A DNA stretch of 16,225 nt from Thermodesulfobacteriota bacterium (lineage in GTDB: Bacteria; Desulfobacterota; S145-22). The position numbers were made by a program, and so were the translations under genes. The first letter of the stretch is position 1. Each line of letters starts with the position of its first letter. The notes below the pieces were generated by a model. The model worked only from the letters and a program-made list of their open reading frames with translations, did no database searches and had not been told where the DNA came from. The stretch lies in NCBI GenBank assembly GCA_024763435.1, contig JANTFN010000012.1, positions 1 through 16,225 of the forward strand, written 5' to 3'. Shown in pieces: positions 8,222 through 15,220 of the stretch.

Positions 8222-9382
8222 TTAATCCTTCCTGTAAATAGTAACCCCGACCACCTGTCCGCTGCCCCCGACATTATGGGTCAGGCCGATCTCGGCGCCG
8301 GGCACCTGGCGGGAACCGCTCTCCCCGCGAAGTTGCTTGGTGATCTCAACGGCCATGGCAACACCCGTCGCGCCAACGGGGTGTCCCTTTGACTTCAACC
8401 CCCCATCCACGTTCACGGGAATAGAACCGCCGATGTAGGTCTGCCGGTCGGCGATAAAGGGACCCCCTTCTCCCTTCGGGCAAAATCCAAGGTCTTCATA
8501 GGCACAAATCTCGGCGATGGTAAAACAATCATGTACGGTCGCCACATCAATGTCTTTGGGGGTAACACCGGCCATTTGATAAGCCTCTTCGCCCGCGATA
8601 ACAGAGGCCTGAAGGGTATGAACCTTTTCTCTTTCCGCGATTCTCATCGTGTCTGTCGCCGTTCCGATCCCTTCAATCCAGACCGGGGGCTTGGCAAAAT
8701 CCCTTGCTCTTTCCTCGTTTGCCAGGAGAACGGCCGCCGCACCATCGGTTATCAAGCTGCAGTCATACAGTTTCAGGGGATAGGCCACCAAAAAAGATCC
8801 GAGTGCCTTCTCCAGTGTTATCTCCTTCTGCATGTGCGCGAGGGGGTTCTGGCTGCCATAAAAATGATTTTTGACCGCGACCATGGCCAAGTGTTCTTCC
8901 GTGGTCCCGAAGGCCGCCATGTGCGCCTGCGCTATCATGGCGTAATAGCCGGGGAAGCTCATCCCAAAGGGGTACTCCCAGATGGCGTCGCCTCCCTTCC
9001 CCATAATCTCCGTCGCCACAGCGGTGGGAACCTCTGTCATTTTTTCCGCGCCGAGGACAAGAACAATATCGGAAAGTCCCGACGCCACGGTCATCCATCC
9101 CACACGCAGTGCCATACTGCCGCTGGCACATGCCCCTTCGACCCTGAAATTTGCCTTGGGTAAAAGGCCCAGATAATCATGCATCTGCGCGGAAGGCTGC
9201 AACGCAAAGGAGAATTCGTCGGCGGCGATAGCCGTCACCATACTGCCGATCTCCGATTTTTTCATTCCGGAATCTTTCAACGCTCCCGCGAATGCCTCAA
9301 AGGCAAGTTCCCGGTGGGAGGCATCCTCGCGAACACCAAATTTTCCCTGCGCGGCACCGACAATAGCTACTTTATGCTTCAC
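8222..9382 (-). CDS. SCP-x-type thiolase (acetyl-CoA acetyltransferase-like)
   Basis: A thiolase-fold enzyme of 386 residues in the sterol-carrier-protein-x/lipid-transfer class. The nucleophile is in VEGACASGSMA (Cys85). VHDCFTIAE (His284) stands where other thiolases have NEAF, and KSKGHPVGATG gives His334. The second active-site cysteine of classical thiolases is replaced: the C-terminal motif reads THNVGGSGQVV (about 368-378). This pattern is typical of thiolases that work with a DUF35 protein, and that gene follows one base downstream. The start is GTG 9382 with AAAGGA upstream. It lies 49 bases after fabF with no clear terminator between. It could run as a thiolase, a Claisen-type condensing enzyme or a retro-aldolase; substrate and direction are not readable from sequence. 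Confidence 0.88.
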   Translation of the reverse strand: MKHKVAIVGAAQGKFGVREDASHRELAFEAFAGALKDSGMKKSEIGSMVTAIAADEFSFALQPSAQMHDYLGLLPKANFRVEGACASGSMALRVGWMTVASGLSDIVLVLGAEKMTEVPTAVATEIMGKGGDAIWEYPFGMSFPGYYAMIAQAHMAAFGTTEEHLAMVAVKNHFYGSQNPLAHMQKEITLEKALGSFLVAYPLKLYDCSLITDGAAAVLLANEERARDFAKPPVWIEGIGTATDTMRIAEREKVHTLQASVIAGEEAYQMAGVTPKDIDVATVHDCFTIAEICAYEDLGFCPKGEGGPFIADRQTYIGGSIPVNVDGGLKSKGHPVGATGVAMAVEITKQLRGESGSRQVPGAEIGLTHNVGGSGQVVGVTIYRKD

Positions 9383-9431
9383 AGTATGTTCCTTTCACAG
9401 GGGCAACTTCGCGCCCTTTCTGAAAAGGCAA

Positions 9432-10676
9432 TCAGTCTTCAAATTTCTTGAATACAAGTGCGGCATTGGTCCCTCCAAATCCAAAGGAGTTACTCATTGC
9501 GTAACGGATATCCGCTTTCCGAGCCTCATTTGGCACATAATCAAGGTCACATTCCGGATCCGGATTTTCATAATTAATCGTAGGCGGGATGATACCATTC
9601 TTGATGGATAAAAGGGTAAAAATAGCTTCAACCGCGCCAGCACCACCAAGGAGGTGTCCCATCATGGATTTATTGGAGCTGACGGCGACCTTATAGGCAT
9701 GATCCTTGAGGACATTTTTGATGGCCAGGGTTTCACCCAGGTCATTCAGCTTGGTCGACGTCCCGTGGGCGTTTATATAGTCAAGGTCATCAGGGGTAAT
9801 CCCCGCATCCCTGATCGCCGCGGACATACACCGTGAAGGTCCTTCGCCGTTTGGAGATGGTGCGGCAATGTGATAGGCATCGCCTGACTGACCGAATCCG
9901 GCAATTTCCCCGAGGATAACCGCGCCCCGGTTTTTCGCGAACTCCAAGTCCTCAAGAATCAGGACGCCCGCCCCTTCGGAGACAACAAACCCGGACCTGT
10001 CCCGTTCAAAGGGCCGACTCGCCTTTTTGGGGTCATCGCCGTACGCCCCCAGGGCGCGCATGGCATCGAACCCACTTATCGCCAGAATGGATATGGCCGC
10101 TTCCGACCCCCCTGTAATCATCACGTCGGCATCGCCGGCCTGGATGGTCCTGAGCGCGTAGCCGATGGAATGCGAGCCGGTCGCACATGCCGTGGAAATA
10201 CTGATACTCGGTCCCTTGGCACCGGTATAGATCTCGATCTGCCCGGAGGCCATGTTGGCGATCAGCATGGGAATAAAAAAGGGACTGATCTTCCTGGGGT
10301 TATCTGATTTTATCAGAAGTTTATGAAACCGCTCAAACGTATCAAGCCCCCCCAAACCAGAACCGACGAGGACACCAACCCGCGGGGCGATTTCCTCTGT
10401 AATCTCAAGTCCGGACTGTTCAACCGCCATCTTGGCGCCCGCGAGGGCGTACTGGGTGAACAAATCCATCCTCTTGGCTTCCTTCGGTGTTACAAAATCA
10501 GTTGCGTTAAAATCCCTGACCTCTCCGGCAATCTTCGTCTTGACCTTTGAGGTATCAAATCGTGTGATATAATCGATTCCGGATTTCCCCGCAATGAGAT
10601 TTTCCCATGGTTTATCCAAGCCCGTTCCAATGGGTGTCACCAGCCCGTACCCAGTGACGACAACACGTTTTCTCAA
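9432..10676 (-). CDS. fabF: Beta-ketoacyl-ACP synthase II
   Basis: The elongating condensing enzyme of type II fatty-acid synthesis, which adds malonyl-ACP units to acyl-ACP. The 414-residue protein has the Cys-His-His set: ISTACATGS (Cys164), NAHGTSTKLND (His304) and SSNKSMMGHLLG (Lys336, His341), followed by the glycine-rich NSFGFGGTNAA loop. Length is standard. The start appears to be TTG 10676, preceded by AAGGAG with seven bases of spacing, and gives the usual N-terminus MRKRVVVTGYGLVTPIG. No ATG or GTG nearby would preserve this strand. It follows acpP after a 46-base gap containing a hairpin. Acting with FabD, FabG and AcpP from the same array, it would be the only condensing enzyme of synthesis in the window, since no fabH is present. 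Confidence 0.97.
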   Translation of the reverse strand: MRKRVVVTGYGLVTPIGTGLDKPWENLIAGKSGIDYITRFDTSKVKTKIAGEVRDFNATDFVTPKEAKRMDLFTQYALAGAKMAVEQSGLEITEEIAPRVGVLVGSGLGGLDTFERFHKLLIKSDNPRKISPFFIPMLIANMASGQIEIYTGAKGPSISISTACATGSHSIGYALRTIQAGDADVMITGGSEAAISILAISGFDAMRALGAYGDDPKKASRPFERDRSGFVVSEGAGVLILEDLEFAKNRGAVILGEIAGFGQSGDAYHIAAPSPNGEGPSRCMSAAIRDAGITPDDLDYINAHGTSTKLNDLGETLAIKNVLKDHAYKVAVSSNKSMMGHLLGGAGAVEAIFTLLSIKNGIIPPTINYENPDPECDLDYVPNEARKADIRYAMSNSFGFGGTNAALVFKKFED

Positions 10677-10683
10677 AACAACA

Positions 10684-10689
10684 CTCCTT
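10684..10689 (-). promoter_or_regulatory. Shine-Dalgarno supporting the TTG start of fabF
   Basis: AAGGAG is placed seven bases before the TTG at 10674-10676. It supports a rare initiation codon for fabF, in contrast to the ATG and stronger AAAGGAGG of neighbouring acpP. Confidence 0.65.
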
Positions 10690-10695
10690 TATTTC

Positions 10696-10713
10696 CCTCT
10701 TCGGAATAAGAGG
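10696..10713 (-). other. Stem-loop between acpP and fabF
   Basis: On the minus strand CCTCTT-ATTCCG-AAGAGG forms a perfect 6-bp stem with a 6-base loop, starting 10 bases after the acpP stop and ending before the fabF Shine-Dalgarno. No T-run follows on the minus strand, so it is not a standard terminator there. It may be a processing or stability element that raises acpP mRNA relative to fabF. T-rich sequence follows on the plus strand, but there is no plus-strand gene to terminate. Confidence 0.4.
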
Positions 10714-10722
10714 ATTTTTGTT

Positions 10723-10956
10723 TTAAGACTGCTGGCTTTTAATAAATGCTATGGCATCGCCAACCGTAACAATTTTCTCTGCCTCTTCGTCGGATATTTC
10801 GATATCATAGCCTTCTTCGAGGGCCATAACGAGTTCCACGATATCGAGAGAATCCGCTCCGAGGTCATCCACGAATTTTGCCTCCGGGACAACTTCACTT
10901 TCTTCCACACCAAGCTGTTCTACAATAATTCCTTTTACTTTTTCTTCAACCGACAT
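10723..10956 (-). CDS. acpP: Acyl carrier protein
   Basis: A 77-residue acidic four-helix carrier that holds growing acyl chains on a phosphopantetheine arm. The attachment site is the serine of DLGADSLDIVELVMALE (Ser36 counting the initiator Met), within the strongly conserved helix II. The C-terminal EEAEKI-TVGDA segment is also typical. It is the expected length. ATG 10956 has a near-perfect AAAGGAGGAG Shine-Dalgarno seven bases upstream, consistent with the high expression usual for this protein. It sits 52 bases after fabG and 46 before fabF, the classic fabG-acpP-fabF order. It is the natural partner of FabD, FabG and FabF here and of PlsX upstream. Confidence 0.98.
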   Translation of the reverse strand: MSVEEKVKGIIVEQLGVEESEVVPEAKFVDDLGADSLDIVELVMALEEGYDIEISDEEAEKIVTVGDAIAFIKSQQS

Positions 10957-11008
10957 CTGTTCTCCTCCTTTCTGTGTTTGTCCTGCGCTTTCTTTTTACC
11001 ATATATCT

Positions 11009-11755
11009 TTATATATACAACCCCCCACTTACATTCAGAACATGGCCCGTGATGTAGGAAGCCGCTTCAGACGAAAGAAACAAGGCGGCGTTTGCGACAT
11101 CTTCAATCGACCCCAAGCGGGCAAGCGGAATCAGAGAAATGATTCCTTTCCGTGCCTTTTCTTCCATTTTTTCTGTCATATCAGTTACAATATAGCCTGG
11201 CGCAATGGCGTTAACGGTAATCTGTTTCCGTGCGAACTCCCGGGCGACCGCCTTGGTAAATCCAATAATCCCCGCCTTGGAGGCCGCGTAATTTGCCTGA
11301 CCGGGATTTCCCATCAGCCCGATGACGGAAGAAATATTAATCACGCGCCCGCTGCGTTTCTTCAGCATGTATTTAATGCTCGCACGGGTACAGTTGAAGG
11401 TCCCTTTCAAATTTGTTTCCATGACCCGGTCCCATTGGTCTTCCTTCATCCGCAACAGCAACTGATCATCGGTAATGCCCGCGTTATTGACGAGGATGTC
11501 AATCCTGCCAAAGGTCTCGTAGATTTCCTTTGCCAGGGCGTCCACTTCACCGCGCGCTTCAACATTCAGTGCCACGCCTTTGCAGGCAGGCTGAATGGCC
11601 TGAAGCGCCTTCTCCGCTTTTTTCAAACGCTCGGTATTTCTGCCGGTGATGATACAGGCCGCGCCATTTTCGGCAAGAGCGACCGCAATTCCATTCCCGA
11701 TGCCACGGCTGCCGCCGGTAATAATGGCAACCTGACCGCTTAAATCCACCTTCAT
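11009..11755 (-). CDS. fabG: 3-oxoacyl-ACP reductase
   Basis: A short-chain dehydrogenase/reductase of 248 residues that reduces 3-ketoacyl-ACP with NADPH, the first reduction of each elongation cycle. It shows the Rossmann motif TGGSRGIG (13-20), NNAG (90-93), the active-site Asn115, Ser143 in INISSVIG, and NYAASK with Tyr156 and Lys160. The C-terminal GHVLNVSGGLYI is typical of FabG. Length is standard. ATG 11755 overlaps the fabD stop as ATGA, pointing to translational coupling. acpP follows after 52 bases. The FabG call rests on family signature plus the fabD-fabG-acpP-fabF context, which makes another SDR role unlikely. Confidence 0.97.
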   Translation of the reverse strand: MKVDLSGQVAIITGGSRGIGNGIAVALAENGAACIITGRNTERLKKAEKALQAIQPACKGVALNVEARGEVDALAKEIYETFGRIDILVNNAGITDDQLLLRMKEDQWDRVMETNLKGTFNCTRASIKYMLKKRSGRVINISSVIGLMGNPGQANYAASKAGIIGFTKAVAREFARKQITVNAIAPGYIVTDMTEKMEEKARKGIISLIPLARLGSIEDVANAALFLSSEAASYITGHVLNVSGGLYI

Positions 11756-12690
11756 GCTGAAAGGCCTTCCTGAAACTTTATAATATCCCCGTGGGTTTGC
11801 AGGGAAACGGCCGGAATCCCCCTGTCAAACCGCCTGAAAAGGCCGGACAGAACCTTCCCCGGGCCTAACTCTACAACCCGAGTCACCCCGGACGCCCGCA
11901 TCATCTCCATACTCTGTTTCCAGAAAACCGGGGAACTCACCTGTTCAACCAGCAGGGGAACGACATCCATTTCCGAGGGGTAGGGGCTTCCCGTCACATT
12001 CGCAATAACAGGCGTCTCCAGCTTTCCTATGGTCATCGTTTTCAAGACCTCTTCAAGCCGTTTTCCGGCGGGCACCATGAGGGACGAATGAAACGGGGCA
12101 CTGACCGGCAGGGGAACCGCTTTTTTCGCGCCCTTTTCCCGGGCAATCACGCTGGCCCGTTCCACGGCCTCCCGATGACCGGAAATAACCACCTGGCCGG
12201 CACTGTTAAAATTAGCGGGTTCCACCACCTGGCCTTCCGCGGCTGCGTCACAGGCCTCCCGGACAATCTCATCTTCAAGACCGAGAATCGCTGCCATCGA
12301 ACCAACACCGACGGGGACCGCTTCTTGCATAAACCGTCCCCGCTGCTTGACGGCATAGACAGCATCCTTAAAAGTTAGTGCCCCGGAAACCACAAGGGCA
12401 GCGTATTCCCCGAGACTGTGCCCGGCAAGGATCGCCGGCTGCAAGTCCGTTTCCTGCTGAAAAACGCGCCAAGCCGCGATACTGACCGTGAGGATGGCTG
12501 GCTGGGTATTCTCCGTCAGGCGAAGCGTCTCTTCCGGCCCCTCAAAACAGAGGGCGGCCATATCCATGGCCAGCGCATCGCTCGCCCCCTGAAACACCTC
12601 GCGCGCCAGACTGGATTGCTCATAGAGGTCCTTGCCCATCCCCACTTTCTGGGCCCCCTGGCCCGGGAAAACAAACGCCCATCTGTCCAT
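11752..12690 (-). CDS. fabD: Malonyl-CoA:ACP transacylase
   Basis: Transfers malonyl from CoA to ACP to supply the extender unit for FabF. The 312-residue protein has the oxyanion motif FPGQGAQ (8-14), the nucleophile elbow GHSLGEY (Ser92), QRGRF with Arg117 that binds the malonyl carboxylate, and the general-base histidine in PVSAPFHSSLM (His201). With the start at 12690 these fall at the same numbers as in E. coli FabD, which supports that start. ATG 12690 is preceded by GGAGGGG. In-frame GTG 12708 and ATG 12705, which overlap the dehydrogenase stop, have no ribosome site. It lies 14 bases downstream of the acyl-CoA dehydrogenase and overlaps fabG by four bases. Confidence 0.96.
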   Translation of the reverse strand: MDRWAFVFPGQGAQKVGMGKDLYEQSSLAREVFQGASDALAMDMAALCFEGPEETLRLTENTQPAILTVSIAAWRVFQQETDLQPAILAGHSLGEYAALVVSGALTFKDAVYAVKQRGRFMQEAVPVGVGSMAAILGLEDEIVREACDAAAEGQVVEPANFNSAGQVVISGHREAVERASVIAREKGAKKAVPLPVSAPFHSSLMVPAGKRLEEVLKTMTIGKLETPVIANVTGSPYPSEMDVVPLLVEQVSSPVFWKQSMEMMRASGVTRVVELGPGKVLSGLFRRFDRGIPAVSLQTHGDIIKFQEGLSA

Positions 12691-12693
12691 CTG

Positions 12694-12700
12694 CCCCTCC
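12694..12700 (-). promoter_or_regulatory. Shine-Dalgarno deciding the fabD start
   Basis: GGAGGGG ends just before ATG 12690, with five bases between GGAGG and the start. It falls inside the reading frame that would extend back to GTG 12708, so the longer N-terminus is probably not translated. Confidence 0.65.
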
Positions 12701-12704
12701 GCCA

Positions 12705-13886
12705 TCACATCATACGCTTTTTCTTTTTCTTACGCGCCGCGCCCTTGATTAACGCGGCGGCGATTTCGTTTCTCTGAATCTGATTGGTCCCTTCATAAAT
12801 CTGGAGAATTTTCGCGTCCCGCATCATCTTTTCCATGGGATAATCGCGCATATAGCCGTAGCCGCCAAGGACCTGAACGGCATCTGTCGTCACCCGCATG
12901 GCTGTATCACTCGCGAAGGTCTTCGCCATGGCGGCATACTGGGAAAATTCCCTCGGTTTGCTGTCGATATACCGCGCCACGGAATAGACCAGGGCACGCG
13001 CCGCTTCAATCTGAATGGCCATATCCGCGAGCATGTGCTGAATAACCTGGAAGGAGGAAATATGTCTGCCGAACTGTACCCTTTCCCGCACATACTCCAT
13101 CGCGTAATCAAGCGCGCCCTGAGATAAGCCGACGCCCTGCGAGCCGATTCCCGGTCGGGAATGATCAAAGGTTTTCAGAATGACGAAAAATCCCTGCCCT
13201 TCTTTTCCGATAACATTTTCCTTCGGGACGCGGCAATTATCAAATATCAATTCCCGGGTCGCGGAGGCCCGTATCCCTAATTTAACCTCTTTTTTCCCGA
13301 AACTGAACCCGGGCATTCCTTTTTCCACGATGAATCCGGTACATCCCCGGGGACCCCGGGACTTGTCTGTCATGGCAAAAACGGAATAAATTTCCGCTTC
13401 TCCGCCATTTGTTATCCACTGCTTGGTTCCATTGAGGATATAGGCGTCACCATCCTTTGTGGCCGTTGTGCTCAGGTTGGTGATGTCGCTCCCGGCGCCT
13501 GGTTCCGTCACCGCGAATGCCGCAAGACGTTTGCCGCTGCCGATCTGGGGGAGGTACTTCTTTTTTTGTTCCTCGTTACCGTAAAGCAGAATCGGATACG
13601 CCCCAAGACCGCTGCCCGCGTAACTTACGGACACACCAATACACGCCCAGCTCAAGGCCTCAACGGCAATACAGGTTTCAAGCACGCCACCGCCAAAGCC
13701 ACCATATTCTTCCGGAAGGCATACCCCGAAAAGCCCGGCACTTGCACAGGCCTTCATAATATCCCAGGGAAACTCTTCCCCTTCATCCAGCTCCGCACGA
13801 ACCGGCAAAACTTTTTCAACGGCTATTTTATGCGCCAGGTCCTGAATCATTTTCTGGTCTTCGGTTAGAAAGTAATCAAGTGCCAC
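12705..13886 (-). CDS. Acyl-CoA dehydrogenase in the fabH position, with lysine-rich tail
   Basis: A 393-residue flavin dehydrogenase of the short/medium-chain (butyryl-CoA dehydrogenase-like) class. It contains AVTEPGAGSD (125-134), QWITNGG (156-162), KLGIRASATRE (202-212), VQVLGGYGYMRDYP (337-350) and the catalytic-base motif QIYEGTNQIQR with Glu365. GTG 13886 is preceded by a strong AAAGGAGG, five bases away. The C-terminus is odd: a lysine run (ARKKKKKRMM) follows the normal end of the fold. The gene sits between plsX and fabD, the slot where fabH commonly lies, and within a biosynthetic set rather than with fadE. The usual reaction is acyl-CoA to enoyl-CoA with ETF as acceptor. A reverse or ACP-linked role is only a possibility suggested by position. 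Substrate cannot be read from sequence. Confidence 0.92.
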   Translation of the reverse strand: MALDYFLTEDQKMIQDLAHKIAVEKVLPVRAELDEGEEFPWDIMKACASAGLFGVCLPEEYGGFGGGVLETCIAVEALSWACIGVSVSYAGSGLGAYPILLYGNEEQKKKYLPQIGSGKRLAAFAVTEPGAGSDITNLSTTATKDGDAYILNGTKQWITNGGEAEIYSVFAMTDKSRGPRGCTGFIVEKGMPGFSFGKKEVKLGIRASATRELIFDNCRVPKENVIGKEGQGFFVILKTFDHSRPGIGSQGVGLSQGALDYAMEYVRERVQFGRHISSFQVIQHMLADMAIQIEAARALVYSVARYIDSKPREFSQYAAMAKTFASDTAMRVTTDAVQVLGGYGYMRDYPMEKMMRDAKILQIYEGTNQIQRNEIAAALIKGAARKKKKKRMM

Positions 13887-13925
13887 AATTGCCTCCTTTG
13901 ATGATTTTATGAATTTACGAATCCT

Positions 13926-13954
13926 ACAATAGCGAATTATTCCAATCTTAACAA
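13926..13954 (-). promoter_or_regulatory. Candidate internal promoter upstream of the dehydrogenase
   Basis: TTGTTA (13949-13954) and TATTGT (13926-13931) are separated by exactly 17 bases on the minus strand, each matching four of six sigma-70 consensus positions. They lie in the largest gap of the array, about 40 bases before the GTG start. The match is moderate, so this is only a candidate. Confidence 0.3.
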
Positions 13955-13965
13955 GGGGGGAATAT

Positions 13966-13989
13966 GCGCCCCGGGGCCAGCAAGGCGCC
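13966..13989 (-). repeat. GC-rich inverted repeat just after plsX
   Basis: GCGCC (13966-13970) and GGCGC (13984-13988) can pair, and GCCCCGGGGC (13968-13977) is a 10-base self-complementary palindrome. Both start within a few bases of the plsX stop. No T-run follows on either strand, so it lacks the form of a Rho-independent terminator. It could slow transcription or stabilise the upstream mRNA. Confidence 0.3.
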
Positions 13990-13992
13990 GCC

Positions 13993-15009
13993 TCATGCCT
14001 GGGTAAATTCCTGCTCTTCCTTCCGCAGTTTTTCCAGGTTGTTCTTCATCCTTTCGACCAGTCCCTGTCGAGCAAGTTCGTGGGCATGAAAGATAGCATT
14101 TTTAATGGCCTTGGGAGGAGAACTCCCATGGGCAATCAGGCACACCCCGTCGACGCCGAGAAGGGGTCCGCCGCCATATTCCGAGTAGTCGAATTTATCA
14201 GAAAGACTTTTGAAGGTCTTTCTGAGAAAAAGATACCCGATCTTGGCGGAAAAACTCCCTTTCAGTCCCTCTTTAATAAACCCGAAGATGGCCCGGCTCA
14301 AGCCTTCGGTAAGTTTAAGCACAACATTGCCGACAAACCCGTCGCACACAACGACATCCACATCGCCATTAAAGACGTCTCTTCCCTCGATATAGCCCGT
14401 ATAATTCAGAAAAGACCCCGACAGGAGGCGGTGTGCCTCACGTGTCTGGATGTTTCCCTTTGAGGCTTCCTCACCATTACTTAAAATACCAACCCTGGGA
14501 AACGGGATATGAAGCACGTTCTGGGAAAAAACCGTCCCCACAACGGCAAACTGGCTGAGATGAACCGGCCGGCAATCCACATTCGCGCCAATATCAAGGA
14601 GGACCATTCTCCCCTTGAAGGTGGGAATAAGGGTTGCAATGGCAGGCCGTTCAATCCCGGGAATCCTCCTTAGAATCAGAATAGCCGCCGCCATTACCGC
14701 GCCGGAATTTCCCGCGCTGACAAAGGCCGCAGCCTTCTTTTCTTTGACAAGTCTGAAACCGACGTGGATAGAGGAATCCCTTTTCCGCCGAACAGCTATG
14801 GACGGCGCGTCTCCCATGCCGATGGCCTCTGAGGCATGGCATATTTCCGCATTAGACGGAAGTCCGCCCAACTTTTTCGCGGTCTTTTTAATTATTTTCT
14901 CATCCCCGACAAGGATGACGGAGGTTCCCCCTACCGCTGCCTGAAAGGCGCCTTCAATAACCCATTGAGGGGCGTGATCGCCCCCCATGGTATCGACACA
15001 GACTTTCAT
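13993..15009 (-). CDS. plsX: Phosphate acyltransferase (acyl-ACP:phosphate)
   Basis: PlsX makes acyl-phosphate from acyl-ACP, the donor for PlsY in phosphatidic acid synthesis, as a peripheral membrane enzyme. The 338-residue protein opens with the signature VDTMGGDHAP (5-14) and keeps SAGNSGAVMAAA, LLDIGANVDCRP, GILSNGEEASKG and VCDGFVGNVVLKLTEGL, all typical of the family. Length is standard. ATG 15009 has only a weak upstream purine stretch and lies 24 bases after rpmF, so its translation may depend on upstream ribosomes. The yceD-rpmF-plsX order is widely conserved in bacteria. The next gene is an acyl-CoA dehydrogenase rather than the common fabH. Confidence 0.97.
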   Translation of the reverse strand: MKVCVDTMGGDHAPQWVIEGAFQAAVGGTSVILVGDEKIIKKTAKKLGGLPSNAEICHASEAIGMGDAPSIAVRRKRDSSIHVGFRLVKEKKAAAFVSAGNSGAVMAAAILILRRIPGIERPAIATLIPTFKGRMVLLDIGANVDCRPVHLSQFAVVGTVFSQNVLHIPFPRVGILSNGEEASKGNIQTREAHRLLSGSFLNYTGYIEGRDVFNGDVDVVVCDGFVGNVVLKLTEGLSRAIFGFIKEGLKGSFSAKIGYLFLRKTFKSLSDKFDYSEYGGGPLLGVDGVCLIAHGSSPPKAIKNAIFHAHELARQGLVERMKNNLEKLRKEEQEFTQA

Positions 15010-15033
15010 AACTTGTGTTTAGAAGAAGCTGGT

Positions 15034-15216
15034 CTACGCTTCATCCAGCTCCATAATCTCCTTCCCCTTGTAGGTCCCGCAATGGGGACAGACATGATGA
15101 GGCAGTTTTGGCTCAAGGCATTGAGGGCACACAGAAACCGCGGCACCTTTCCACGCGTGATGCGAACGACGCGTGTCTCGCTTCGTTTTTGACGTTCTTC
15201 GTTTTGGAACCGGCAT
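15034..15216 (-). CDS. rpmF: 50S ribosomal protein L32
   Basis: A 60-residue basic protein of the large ribosomal subunit. The N-terminus MPVPKRRTSKTKRDTRRSHH is the typical L32 start. Two cysteine pairs, CPQC (30, 33) and CPHC (43, 46), form the zinc-binding version of the protein; some bacteria carry a cysteine-free copy instead. ATG 15216 has GAAAGGAT just upstream, inside the last codons of yceD, and only four bases separate the two genes. Linkage to yceD and plsX ties ribosome production to lipid synthesis in many bacteria. Confidence 0.98.
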   Translation of the reverse strand: MPVPKRRTSKTKRDTRRSHHAWKGAAVSVCPQCLEPKLPHHVCPHCGTYKGKEIMELDEA

Positions 15217-15220
15217 ATTT

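Noticed and set aside
8221..8274. N-terminal extension of the DUF35 protein to 8274
   Set aside because: The extension overlaps the thiolase end, and the ribosome site GGAAGGA points to ATG 8220.
8531..9163. 210-codon plus-strand open frame opposite the SCP-x thiolase
   Set aside because: Antisense shadow of a gene with clear catalytic motifs; no domain or start signal of its own.
9415..9428. Short hairpin CCTTT-CTGA-AAAGG after fabF as a terminator
   Set aside because: Only five base pairs and no T-run on the minus strand, so it does not qualify as a terminator between fabF and the thiolase.
10303..10317. Palindrome TCTGAT-TTT-ATCAGA
   Set aside because: It lies inside fabF coding sequence and is explained by ordinary codons; no promoter-like context.
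10696..10726. Possible plus-strand Rho-independent terminator (hairpin then T-rich tract)
   Set aside because: No plus-strand gene lies upstream, the stem is only 6 bp and the T-rich stretch overlaps the acpP end. I kept only the hairpin as a minus-strand element.
11042..11743. 233-codon plus-strand open frame opposite fabG
   Set aside because: It mirrors the well-conserved fabG almost exactly and has no recognisable family features.
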